Shown in pieces: positions 11,023 to 21,063 of a stretch of DNA of 64,000 nt (within the stretch, counting starts at the first letter, position 1; every line of letters begins with the position of its first letter). Made by a program: the position numbers and the translations under genes. Source of the DNA: Cryptomeria japonica (taxonomy: Eukaryota > Streptophyta > Pinopsida > Cupressales > Cupressaceae); contig NC_081413.1 of assembly GCF_030272615.1 (NCBI RefSeq), forward strand, positions 162,498,849 through 162,562,848, written 5' to 3'. The notes below the pieces were generated by a model. It had not been told where the DNA came from and searched no databases. It saw nothing but the letters and a program-made list of their open reading frames with translations.

Positions 11023-11913
11023 ATAACCCAGATTTATCAGTTTTGCCTAGGTTTTGAAGGAAAAATGAAGTTTTCTTGCTGATACCTCATTGGTTTTGAA
11101 TGGCCTTTGGGGTGAAGCAAGGTAAGACCATGAAATTTAATATTTTCATGGCCTTTTGTAGGAAAGAAGCAGGTAAAGGTGAGGGTTTGCTATGTTAGGG
11201 TGGACATCTCTATGTGGCCACCTAGTCTCATTGTGCAACTGGTTCCATGAATGAAGTTAGAAGTGTAACCAGGGTCTGAAACTTGGTGATTTATGTTATT
11301 TCCATGCCCTCTACATGTTCCAAGTATTAATTTGTTGGGGCAGCACTTTTATAGCACACTTCCTTTGTTAGGGTGGCCTAATTAGGGCTATTTGGCCTAG
11401 GAGTGAAATTGGGTTTATAACCCTTAGACATTGGATCTGCCCAAACCCTTTTGGAATCCTTTGGAACTCACTTAAATTAAACAAAATCAACTCTTAGTTG
11501 TAGAGGTCATTTGGGAAATTAGGAATAAATCTTAATTTTTCAGTCTGGCTGGGCTACTAGGCATGACAGTCCCATTTATAGCAGCAGCACTAAACTTTGT
11601 TAGTGACTCAATTCCAATGATTGGCTAGTGGTTTTTTGGCTTAGGGGATGGTATAACAAATCCCTAGAAGTCATATTTACCTTGGGAAGAGTCTCAACCC
11701 TTGTTGGGTGGTGTGGCCCTAAAGAGTCTTGGATGATCATTGGAGAAGGGTGTGGGGTTTGAGCATTGTCAAAGATGATTAAGAGAAGAAATGGTATGTA
11801 ACCAAAGAAACCTAGTCTAAACCACCCCTTATATTCTTGGTATGATTGCTGGAGTCCTTGTTTGTATCCCAAGTGGAAGGGATTATCTCAGTGGTCACAA
11901 GGGCTCTGCATCA
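11023..11913 (-). repeat. right terminal repeat (5' LTR) of chromovirus
   Basis: Minus-strand LTR starting TGATGCAG at 11913 and ending next to the primer-binding site. It is the reverse complement of 4800-5690. The non-canonical inner end (no CA dinucleotide) is odd for an LTR. Confidence 0.85.
11346..11353 (-). promoter_or_regulatory. TATA box in right terminal repeat
   Basis: The minus strand reads TATAAAAG at the position equivalent to 5360-5367 in the left repeat. It drives transcription toward gag-pol. Confidence 0.55.
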
Positions 11914-11918
11914 CAAAC
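11914..11918. repeat. 5-bp target duplication (right) of the chromovirus
   Basis: CAAAC follows the outer end CTGCATCA at 11913 and matches 4795-4799 exactly. The copia LTR resumes after it. Confidence 0.8.
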
Positions 11919-12498
11919 AGGTCGGTAGCATAAACCCTAAACCCTAGACCTGTTAGGTTAAGGAATTCAAACGGTTCAATCCTGACCATTGATCATACTG
12001 TATTGAATGCAACAGTCTTGATCCAATATCAAGACATTCTCCATCATTTGTTTTCCACCGATTTCATTGTGGCTGATAACCCATCACTCGTTATCACCGT
12101 TTACAAACTTTGCACATTCTCGAGGTAGATAGGAACACTCTTCTTTATGCAAGATCCTTCACGCGCACAAGACTTACGTGGAAACACTATGTGTTCTTCG
12201 TTATCATGCTAACTTCATCACATAAAGATCATCTTGAAGCACTCCAGCTGGAAACCCTGAAGTTGAGACCACCAACCGGTAGTCATGCACTGCTTCCATG
12301 TGTCGGTTCCCATAACCTTATGCCAATTTACCTTGAACAAGCACACCACTTCACTTTGGTACAGATACCGGTTCATAGTGTTATACTAGTTCTTACATAT
12401 GCTGATTCTCACCTCTTCAGTGTATTGACATCAATGACAACATACAATGTCATTATGTCCACATACCGGTTCTCATACCGATTCACATAATGCCAACA
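11914..12498 (-). repeat. copia 5' LTR, outer part
   Basis: Begins on the minus strand with TGTTGG and contains GTCATTGATGTCAA, a word also found near the start of the solo LTRs at 49817 and 52887. ACCGGT words match the inner half. It is separated from that half by the chromovirus. The five bases CAAAC (11914-11918) repeat 4795-4799. Confidence 0.78.
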
Positions 12499-12906
12499 AA
12501 ATTAAATATGCATTGCACGTGTCGGCCAAATTTGCCAATATCAATTAAAACATTATAAGCATTCAAGGACCCATTTCGCCCCACTTAAATCAAGATGCAT
12601 TTTGAAACGCCCACGCAATTCACCAAAAATACAATCATGGATTGATATAAATACACTCTTTCTTACAATTTGTTCATGTCTGATTAGTAAATTTGGGAGC
12701 TCTCGATTCGCATTCCGCAATTTGAGTTGGAACATCGAAGTTCATTATAGGGTGGAGGGCCAGAGTTACAATCTCGCAACATAGGCCCAGGCATTCTTGA
12801 TTCTTGATTTAGAGAATTGAGAAGGCATAAAGGTGAGTAATCATTTCTTCATACTTGATAGAATTAGTTTTAACTTTTAATTTGTAGTGAGAGGTCAAGA
12901 CTCAAG
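12499..12906 (+). other. leader upstream of hAT transposase; possible short intron
   Basis: About 400 bases between the copia LTR and the first transposase ATG. No clear hAT terminal inverted repeat was found. A GTGAGT at 12833 and a T-rich tract ending TTTGTAG at 12887 would fit a very short 55-base intron in the 5' leader, but that is below the usual plant minimum. Confidence 0.3.
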
Positions 12907-15741
12907 ATGTCACAATTAGACATGGGTGAGACTCCTCAGGGTGGTGAAGGGATTGAGATGTCAGACAAGGGTGAGACTGAGACTCCTCATGGTGGTGATG
13001 GGATTTGGATGTAAGACAAGGGTAAGACTCCTCAGGGAGGTGAAAATGAAGGGATTGGGAGGCCATCAAAACGCCCAAAACTTAAACTTAAAGATACTAC
13101 CATAAAATCTTTCTTTGAAATTGGCAAAGTTTCTGGTCCATCAACTTCTGTAGTTGCAGAAGCCATTCATAGTAGCTCACCACCAGCCATTCATAGTAGC
13201 TCACCACCACCACAAGGTGGGATTGTCATTGAGTTAAATGCATCAAATGAGGATGACAATACCGACACGACAGAAGATGTTCTAAGGGATACACACAGAG
13301 ATAATTCACTCAGATTCAAATGCTAGTACTGAAGATGATGTTGGTAGGAAGAAAAGAAAAAGGAAAGTAAAACTGGGGCGAGAGTGGGAGATGACAAGGA
13401 GTTTTAAGATTGATTGGGTAGCAAAGTGCCCATTCATTGAACTAGTCCCAAACAATGATGAACAACCAACAGAATGCAAGTGTAAGATTTGTAGCTAGAA
13501 AATTAAAAGAGAGAAGAAGATGCAGCTAAAGCTTGACACCATAGAAAATCATATTGGTAAGGTTTATGAAAAACAGATCATAGACAGAAAGGAAACACTA
13601 GTAGTAAGATGGAAATCAAAGGAAGATTGTCTTCATGTTAAGTATGCCGCAAAATATGAAGAGCATAATGACAAAATGACACTAATTGGTAATAGTTGAT
13701 TTGGAAATACAATCAAGGCTTAGCTTGAATATGTAGTGAAAGATGCAAACCTAACAAAGACTATTCAGATGAGTGTTATTTTTTATATTCTTTCAAGAGG
13801 GCATCCTATGAAAGTTTTCCTAGAATATAGTAATTTATTATCTTTTTTGAATGTTCCTCACTATCCTATGTCACATTGGTCAATAAACACTGGATGGGAA
13901 ATGGCAAACTATCTCGCTGAGGTGGAAAAGAAAAATTTACAAGAGAGTGTAACAGAGTCAAATTTATTTCATTATTCGTAGATGAAGTTACTGTGGTAGA
14001 TAGAAATGCTTGGGTTTGTATGCATGTGTATACCATAAAAGAACACGTCCGTCGAGCTCATCTACTCCGTGTTCATAAAAAGAGGGGCAATTCAACATTA
14101 AAAAATTTATATTTAGAAGTTAAGAAAGCTTTGAATGAAATTGCTAGTATGGATGACTTGACAATTGCCAAGACATTGGTGTGTGTTGGAGCTGATGGAG
14201 CTGCAGTGATGCAAGGTCAAAGAACCAATCTTTGCACAAGATTACAAACTAGTATTGCACCATACATGGTTGGCATTCACTGCATGGCCCATCGAATGAA
14301 TTTAGCATATAGAATTGTAAGCAATTTCCCTACAGTGTCAAAAGTTGAAGATCTGGTCCACGAGCTCCACTCATACTTCTGCCAAAGTCCTAAATATTTT
14401 GCAGAATTTCAAATTTTTGTTGAGGGAGTAATAGCAGGAAACAAGCTTCTCAGGGATGTTGAGACTAGATGGATCTCCTTGCATGGACCAATGGAACGAG
14501 TTCTAACAGAATATCAATCCTTGATCAGACTAATGTATGAGCAATGCCTCACAGTAGACAAAGCTCTTGATCTCTTACATAAGTTAAGTGATATAGAGAC
14601 TCTGTTAAGGTTAGCTAGTCTTCTCCCCATGTTGGATTCAATGAACAAACTTGTTAAGAAAGCCCAAGATAGAACTATGTATATCAATGAGTATAGCACT
14701 CTACGTAAAATGACATGCTTGAGCCTGGATGGTCTATATTCAAATCTAATAGGGAAAAGCCCAAATTTTTCTAGGTGGCAGATAATTATAGATTTGAATC
14801 ATGCTGAATTTGTTTTACATTTCAATACAAAAAATGAGTTATGTGTCTTTGTAAAAGGATTTCAGATACCAATGCACCAATCTAAGATGGGCAAGCGAGG
14901 CAGAGCACTACCAGTTAAAAAGGAAGATTTTGACAAGATTGTTAAATCTGTTAGTGATAATTTGAAGTCTATTGCATATGAACTTTCAACTGAGATTCAT
15001 GAAAGATTCCCTCGAGAAGAAATACTTGAAGCCATGGGTTGTGTGTATCCTCAATTTTGGCATTCAATTGGAGATAATCCAAATGATGCAAAGTTGTTTC
15101 ATAAAAAAATAGAGGAATTAATATTGACATTTTCAAAAGATGCATATTGCAATGGACAGCCAATACAAGGAATTTTAAATTCAGGTCATCTTAAAAAACA
15201 ATGTAAATTTTTTGCATTGACTATGAAACAACAGTTGGTTGACTTGGAGAATCCATTTGAACCTGGATCAATCACAAGGCTTTGGAAAAGGATAGATCAA
15301 AGTGAAGTATTGCATATTGCAATACCAAAATATTTCAAACTTGTTGATTTATGTCAAACAATGATATTGGGGTCGGTGGAAGATGAGAGAGTTTTCAGTG
15401 CATTAGGGCTTTTGAAATCAAAGATCAGAAACAAATTAGACAAAAATTTGGAAACTTACTTGAGGTTGTTTGTAACTCAGTATAATGTTAGAGATTTTCC
15501 ATACGATAGGGCACTGGCAATATATAATTCCATGCGTGAAAGACAAGGGTTGTGCAACACTTTAAAAGCTGGTGGTGCTACTGCTAGTGCTAGTGCTAAG
15601 ACAAATGATGGATCGCAGACCTAGAGTCAGCATGAAGACAAAGAAATTTTTGAATACCCAACTCAGAATGAAGATGAACCTGTTAGTACTAGTCAGTTTC
15701 TGGATCTTGAGTCCATTTGGGATATAGAAGCCTCAAACTAA
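12907..15741 (+). pseudogene. hAT-superfamily transposase, frameshifted
   Basis: DNA transposase of the hAT superfamily, resembling the zinc-finger plus DUF4371-type proteins (KIAA1586/ZNF862-like). From the ATG at 12907: an acidic, low-complexity N-terminus; a basic patch RKKRKRK; a zinc-finger-like CKCKICS with IENHIGK near 13470-13560; first catalytic Asp in SLFVDEVT near 13970; GADGAAVMQG near 14190; HCMAHRMNLAYR near 14280; ETRWISLHG near 14465; and a C-terminal dimerisation region with VEDERVFSALGLLKSKIRNK near 15385. Damage: TAA near 13012; frame changes near 13300 and 13950-13985; TAG after CKICS; TGA and TAG near 13697 and 13723; TAG at 15622. The frame then stays open to TAA at 15741. 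The long clean stretch 13993-15621 suggests modest age. Terminal repeats and the 8-bp duplication were not identified. Confidence 0.87.
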
Positions 15742-16261
15742 GTCACTGAAGTGAATTAGCAGTCAGTTTATAGGTATTTATAATTATACTACAGTTCTTG
15801 AGTCATATTACAATTTTAATTTGCAATACTATAGCTGTGATTGATGATTTTTGATATTGTATTCCTTGAATTTGTCAATTAGAACGGATACTTATTTCAT
15901 ATTTTTAATTGTGAATTTGAATTATTAGTAAACAATTAGAATTTATTTTCTGAATTATTAGTAAACAATTGAATTATTAGTAAATTGGTTCCACATTATG
16001 TTGAACATGAAATGCAACAATTTGTGTCACAAGATCCATAAAATTATTCATATTGCATAACTGTTAGAACCTTTCTACTATTCTACATTAAATGCTTAAC
16101 ATGATGTTCATGGCGATTAGGGTTTTGTGTTTGTTTTTTGTCTTAGTTGGCAAGTAAACCGAAGTTGTCATGCGTTGAAAATCTGAGTTTTCCTCTCTTT
16201 ATTTGTCCATGTCAATGTCAAGTGTGGTCAAATGGTTGGTCAGACAATAAGACATGTTTAA
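15742..16261. other. AT-rich spacer with short tandem repeat
   Basis: No gene seen. GAATTATTAGTAAACAATT occurs about three times at 15919-15985. The hAT 3' end and the start of the next element must both lie here, but I cannot place either boundary. Confidence 0.4.
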
Positions 16262-17222
16262 TGTTTCATCTCTAACTCGCAGATAAATTTCATGTTTAAC
16301 ACTTTAAGTGGCAAGTTAGCAAGTGTTGGTTTGGGTTTAAATCGCGAAGTCTCTAGTTTTTTGGGTATTAGCATTTTATGTTAGCGAGCTGGAGATTGTT
16401 AATGAAATTGCTTTGGTCACAAGGTCTCGAATTGGTTTGATGCTATGCATTATAGACGCGAGAATTAGTGAGTAAGTCATTAATGGTCTGTGTGCCACTT
16501 CTTGTGCCTGTTTATGAAGGTAATTAACATAAAACATCAATTTTTGTTGGTACTCACTAGGTCGCTGCGGTCAAGAGATAAATAGTTTTGAGATTTTATT
16601 GTTATCGCTAGCTCGTAGGTCCTTTATCATCAAGTCAGTTTAAGTCGCAAGCTTGTGAGTACTGGGAGATTTTAGTTGTCGCTACCTCGCAAGATGTTTT
16701 GCACTTGACCATTTTATGTTGCGAGGTTGTGACTGGGTGTGATTTTATGTTATCGCAAGGTCACGAGGTGTTCACGGTTAAGTCATTTTAATTTGCGATC
16801 CTGCGATGTGGTTGGTATAGCATCTTAGTTGGTTTTGTCGCTTGCTCGCAAGTTTTGAATTTGTTTAGCATTTTATGTTGTGATCTGGTGACATGTAAGT
16901 TTTGGTCTGATTTTGTGGTCATCGCATGCTCGTGGGTTTGTAAGTCTTAAAACAAAAAGTGTTGCGAGCATGCAATGGTGGTTAAGTGTCTTGTTGTCAT
17001 AGGATCACAAGGGTTTAAGTCAAGTTAAGTTTTGAGTTACAAGCTTGCGATGAAATAAGTTGTTTTGTTAAATTTGTAGTGGTTGCTAGCTCACAGGTAA
17101 AGAAAGAATATTACAAATGTTGTTGCGAGGTTGTGACTGAAGGGCTTGATGAAGATCAACGATTGTCGCTCACTCGTGAGATTATTTGAGGATTCATAAA
17201 AGGGGTTGCGAGCTTGCGATTA
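16262..17222. repeat. left array of alternating GCGAG motifs, about 40-bp period
   Basis: From 16605 on, sixteen motif copies occur at starts 16605, 16644, 16679, 16718, 16752, 16793, 16838, 16878, 16921, 16961, 16996, 17038, 17083, 17122, 17164 and 17205. They alternate between a TCGCnAGCTCGC-like form and its inverse, GCGAGCTnGCGA-like. Steps are 34 to 45 bases, mean 40. Adjacent inverse copies could pair as hairpins with loops near 25-35 bases. Many differences are CG to TG or CA. More degenerate members extend back to about 16270. Confidence 0.8.
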
Positions 17223-17651
17223 AGAGGATTTGGTAGCATTGATGCTAACTCATTGGTTACTTTCCAAATTGTTATAACCGAATGTGAGTGTGCAATTAAA
17301 GATGGGGATTGACACGTGGACTTGTTTGTTGGGTTCTATAAAAATTTTGAATGGAAATCGCCAATCAAATAGAAGGGCATGAATTCAAATTTTGCTCAAG
17401 TACTTCAGCTTTGAATTAATGTCATAGTAGCTAGTTCATGCAAGTCTAGCAATTAATGAGACTTGAGAGAAGTGATGATGCCCAAATACCATAAATTGCA
17501 TGATTGAGCCGAGATTTTGTATAATTGCATTAATGCATTCTATCTTCAAGGTAATCCAGTGAATTGAGCTCTGCAACAACGTTGGAGAATTTGGAGTGTT
17601 GGGTGTGAGAAAATTTTAGAAAATCGGTTGAGTTTTTCTCCTGCAGCTAAA

Positions 17652-20600
17652 ATGAGCAAGGCGATGAGTGGAACTGGAGGTTCCAAGCCCAAGGCCACTG
17701 AGGAAAAGAAGGATAAGAAATACAAAGAAGAATTTATAGATTTGTTGCCAAGGACTTCCGTTGCTTTGAATACAAATGATTTGGCATGGAAAGATTTATA
17801 GAGCCAATGCAGAAACCCGACCACGCTTCATATGACTGGTTTTGCTCTGTTTCATTATTTTTGGAATAATAGGGTGAAGGGTGTCCCAATTGTAAACTCT
17901 TGGGATTTAAATATGGAAAAGTTAATTGTGCTAGATGTGTATGTTGATGTGGATTTGATCAAAGAGTTGGCCAAATGCTATTGCCCAGTATCTAGGGTAA
18001 TCAGAAGAAAGAACTAGTTTGCCCTAGTTTCAATTAACAGAGCTAGCTTTGTTGAAGCTTTCCATATTACTGGTGCTGCATGTACATATATAGATTTGGA
18101 GCAGATTATAGAGGATTATGACAAATACAAAGGTGTTATCAAGAAGCATGCAATGCCTAGATACATGCCTAGGGTGAATAGGAAACCGGTTATAATTCCA
18201 GATAGTATCGAACCAGCATTTGACATCACACCTTTCCACCATTATATGCATTGGACAATCTATGGATTATGCAAAGTGTTGGGTTTTGATGGAGATTCAA
18301 CAATGTCAGCTAAATTATTGATGATGGCTATGGACATTCAACACCCAGATGTTAAAAAAGATTACAATTATGTGGGCTATGTGGTTGAACACATTCATAA
18401 TGTTCTAACTGAAATTCAGAGTGGTGCACCCAACCCTACATTCAAGCATTATTCATTGTTGATGCATTTAATCTTGTTCTATAATGTTGAGTTCATGGAT
18501 AAATAATTAGAGCTTTTCAAAGAAGAATTGGGTGTCTTAATTCCAATACAAAGATGGACCCAAGTTTGAGACAATAGTTCTCCCCATTCTTCTTTTCTTT
18601 TCTTTGAAAATTGGATTGTTTTTCCAATTATGTAAATGCTAGGAATAAATAGGGAACGATTGCCAATTAATGTTAGGAGAGTTTTGAGACCTTACCAGTA
18701 TGTTCCAAACTGGTCTAGTTCACATAACTGGGGGGAATTTTTCCTTTTTGATAACATTACTGTGATCAAAGTCTATGGGTGTCTTCAGCCTCCCCATATT
18801 TTACCAAAATTTGTTCCAATTAGGATTGCTTTTATGGAGTTTATTTGGCAATTGACACTAGTTGAAAAAGAATACATTGACATACACACGAAGGGTTCTC
18901 TTCTTCCTAGGCTTTGGGTTGTGTCTGATTTTACCATTGGTAGGAGTTCCTTTGATGAAGTAAACAATTTCCTTAAACAGTATAGGTTGGTTAATACTGT
19001 GTCTAGATTCTGTGATCCTGAACAATTTATTAAATGTGCATTGCCAAAAATGACACCTTGGGCCACAATAAAGGACCATGAACCATTGGATGATGAAGAT
19101 GTGGTTAGAAATTTTCTCAGAAAAGAGGAAGTACAAGAAAGGAGAAGAAAATGGAAAAATTTGATGAGAGTTGAAGCAGAATTGAAGGTTGTTGACCTTA
19201 GTTTCTCAAGTTTTTGCCCTGATAACCCGTACCTGGAGAGGATTAACAGAATGTTGAGTTTATATGAAACTCTAATGGAACAAATACCTCGAATTCCAGA
19301 AGTGGCTGCTCAGTAGCAAGACCCCCAAGATGGACATTCTTCACATGGCAAGATGCCACTTAGTGTGTCTGCTGATGATGTAGAGAGTGGGGATGAAGTT
19401 CAATCTACTTGAGTGCCACCTACAAAGAAACAAAAAACCAAAGAGGTCAGAACAATTGTGAGGAGAGACCCTGCTAGAGCAATTGTTATAGAACAAGGAC
19501 ACTACTTTCATCAAATAAGGACACATCTCAGAGAAGTAGGGTAGAATGAAGAACATGGAGAAACAAATGAATCCCTTGCTCAAGGCTTTGATGAACGTGT
19601 GATGTTGTCAAATGAGTTCATGAAAGATGATGACTTTATTAAGTCAGATGAATTTAAAAGTTTTTTGACAAGGTTGAAACAAAATCAATTAAGACAAAAT
19701 TTGATCATAGAGGAAGGAAATGTAGAAAAGAAAGAGGAGATCATCAAGGCACTACAAGAATATGATTTTGACAGGGATTAAATATCTATGGAACAGGCAA
19801 GACAATTGATTAAGAGTACTGGTATGATTATGATGCCTGACTAGGATATCCAGTCTATTTTTATTATTGATCAGATTAGAAAGCAAGAGGACCCAATGTT
19901 TAAAACTGAATTTGAAATTGGAGATGTAATAAGAGGATCAGGATTTAATCCTAAGTCAAAGACACTTGTTGCTTGGTCTTTGGGCCCTTCCACTAAAAAG
20001 CCCCACCTTATAAATATCCAAGTAGAAAAGAAAGCTAACAGAATGATCTGGATTTTGCAGAACACAACTAACACGGAGATTGCCTCATTTTTTACTCAAG
20101 TTTCTTTCATGAATTTATCAAAAACAAAGGATTTGTCAAGAAGATACATAAAAACATATAGTCAATTGATTGCATTATCTAAAAAATATGAAGAGACATT
20201 GATGAAGAAGGGCGCTCTGGAGGAAGAGTTAGTGGAGTTGAAAGAAAAAAATTGCAAATGAACCCCCTCCAATACAGATTACAGAACAAGTACAAGAAAT
20301 ACCAACTGATGTGACAACAAAAATGGAGGAATACACAGAGAAAATTGAAAAGCTTGAAAAGGAACAAAATGTCAAGGCTATCTCTGTTGTGTCAGGAATT
20401 CTGAAACACAGGATTAATGTATTGAAAGGAAAATTAATGGTAGTGCATGATTTGCACATTTCTTTGAAAGAGGCAAGTAAAACATCCTCTGAGGCTGTTG
20501 CTTTTCTTGGACCTTTGTTCAATGTTTGGTTAGGAAGAAGCAAATTAATGGATAAGCTAAATACTGCAATGATGTATAGTGACAAGTTCCCTCCCAAGAT

Positions 20601-21063
20601 CAGTGACACTAAAGACATGGTGGAGGAAATGAATGCAGCTTATGCATTTTTCATAGGGAAGGATGTGCTTATAAATGAAAAATTACAGACCTTTGGGGAA
20701 GGTTATAGTAAATTGGTGCCTTCAATTTATGGTAGTAATGGAGATTTGAAATTAGTTTCTGATTGGACCAGCGAATTTGATTTGATTATGGAGGAAGAAG
20801 AAATAATCAAACATATAGATGAACATGTTGATGTTGATTTCCTTAACGATATGCTTGATTCACTATTCAAGTTTGAGGTTGACCATGCAAATTTTATTGT
20901 TGAGGCTAGGGTAGTTACAGATGCCAGATGGACATATTCAGTTGCAAAGTTGGAAGAGGTAGAGGCATTCAGTTGGCCAATAGACAAAGAGGTGGACAGG
21001 TGGCAAGCCATGCTAAAGAAAAAGAAGAAATGTCAGGTTGTTACCCAAGATTCCTCACAGTAA
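17652..21063 (+). pseudogene. long degraded ORF of unknown family inside array-flanked element
   Basis: I do not recognise a named domain. One frame runs from ATG 17652 to about 20245. A one-base indel in an A-run (about 20247-20253) then moves it to the frame ending with TAA at 21063. Summed, it is about 1,130 codons. Internal stops lie near 17802, 18015, 18504, 18570, 18631, 19314, 19410, 19540, 19779 and 19841. The open stretches between them are too long and too coherent to be chance. The N-terminus is Lys-rich. A globular first half contains HMTGFALFHYFWNN and HYMHWTIYGLCKVLGFDG. The C-terminal third is charged and coiled-coil-like (LEEELVELKEKN, EEYTEKIEKLEKE). No RT, integrase, protease or zinc knuckle is visible. 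It may be a structural or DNA-binding protein of a non-autonomous element. Confidence 0.65.

Larger units (their letters stand above)
4800..11913 (-). mobile_element. Ty3/gypsy chromovirus with inverted terminal repeats
   Basis: The minus strand carries gag (9901-10974) and pol with a C-terminal chromodomain (6284-9904). The right terminal repeat is in the expected orientation and is followed by a primer-binding site. The left terminal repeat is the same roughly 890-base sequence in opposite orientation, so both outer ends begin with TGATGCAG reading inward. The repeats look about 95 percent identical by eye. A perfect CAAAC duplication flanks the block. No correctly oriented left LTR is visible between 5690 and 6284. 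Four in-frame stops make it inactive. Confidence 0.85.
1..12498 (-). mobile_element. Ty1/copia LTR retrotransposon, 3' end outside window, 5' LTR split by a nested element
   Basis: The minus strand carries gag, protease, integrase, reverse transcriptase and RNase H in copia order from 3807 down to base 1, preceded by a primer-binding site and a long 5' LTR. The LTR runs from TGTTGG (complement of 12493-12498) to an ATCA end at 3870. It is interrupted by a chromovirus at 4800-11913 with a CAAAC target duplication on each side. Without that insertion the LTR would be about 1.5 kb. ACCGGT-rich sequence occurs on both sides of the insertion and supports one LTR. The 3' LTR and the outer target duplication lie left of the window. 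The element is dead: one frameshift and about seven in-frame stops. Confidence 0.88.

Noticed and set aside
10499-11057. Plus-strand frames opposite chromovirus gag
   Set aside because: Shadows of the gag frame on the other strand.
16605-17222. CRISPR-like array
   Set aside because: Regular spacing, but repeats alternate in orientation, are highly diverged, sit in plant DNA and lack associated genes.
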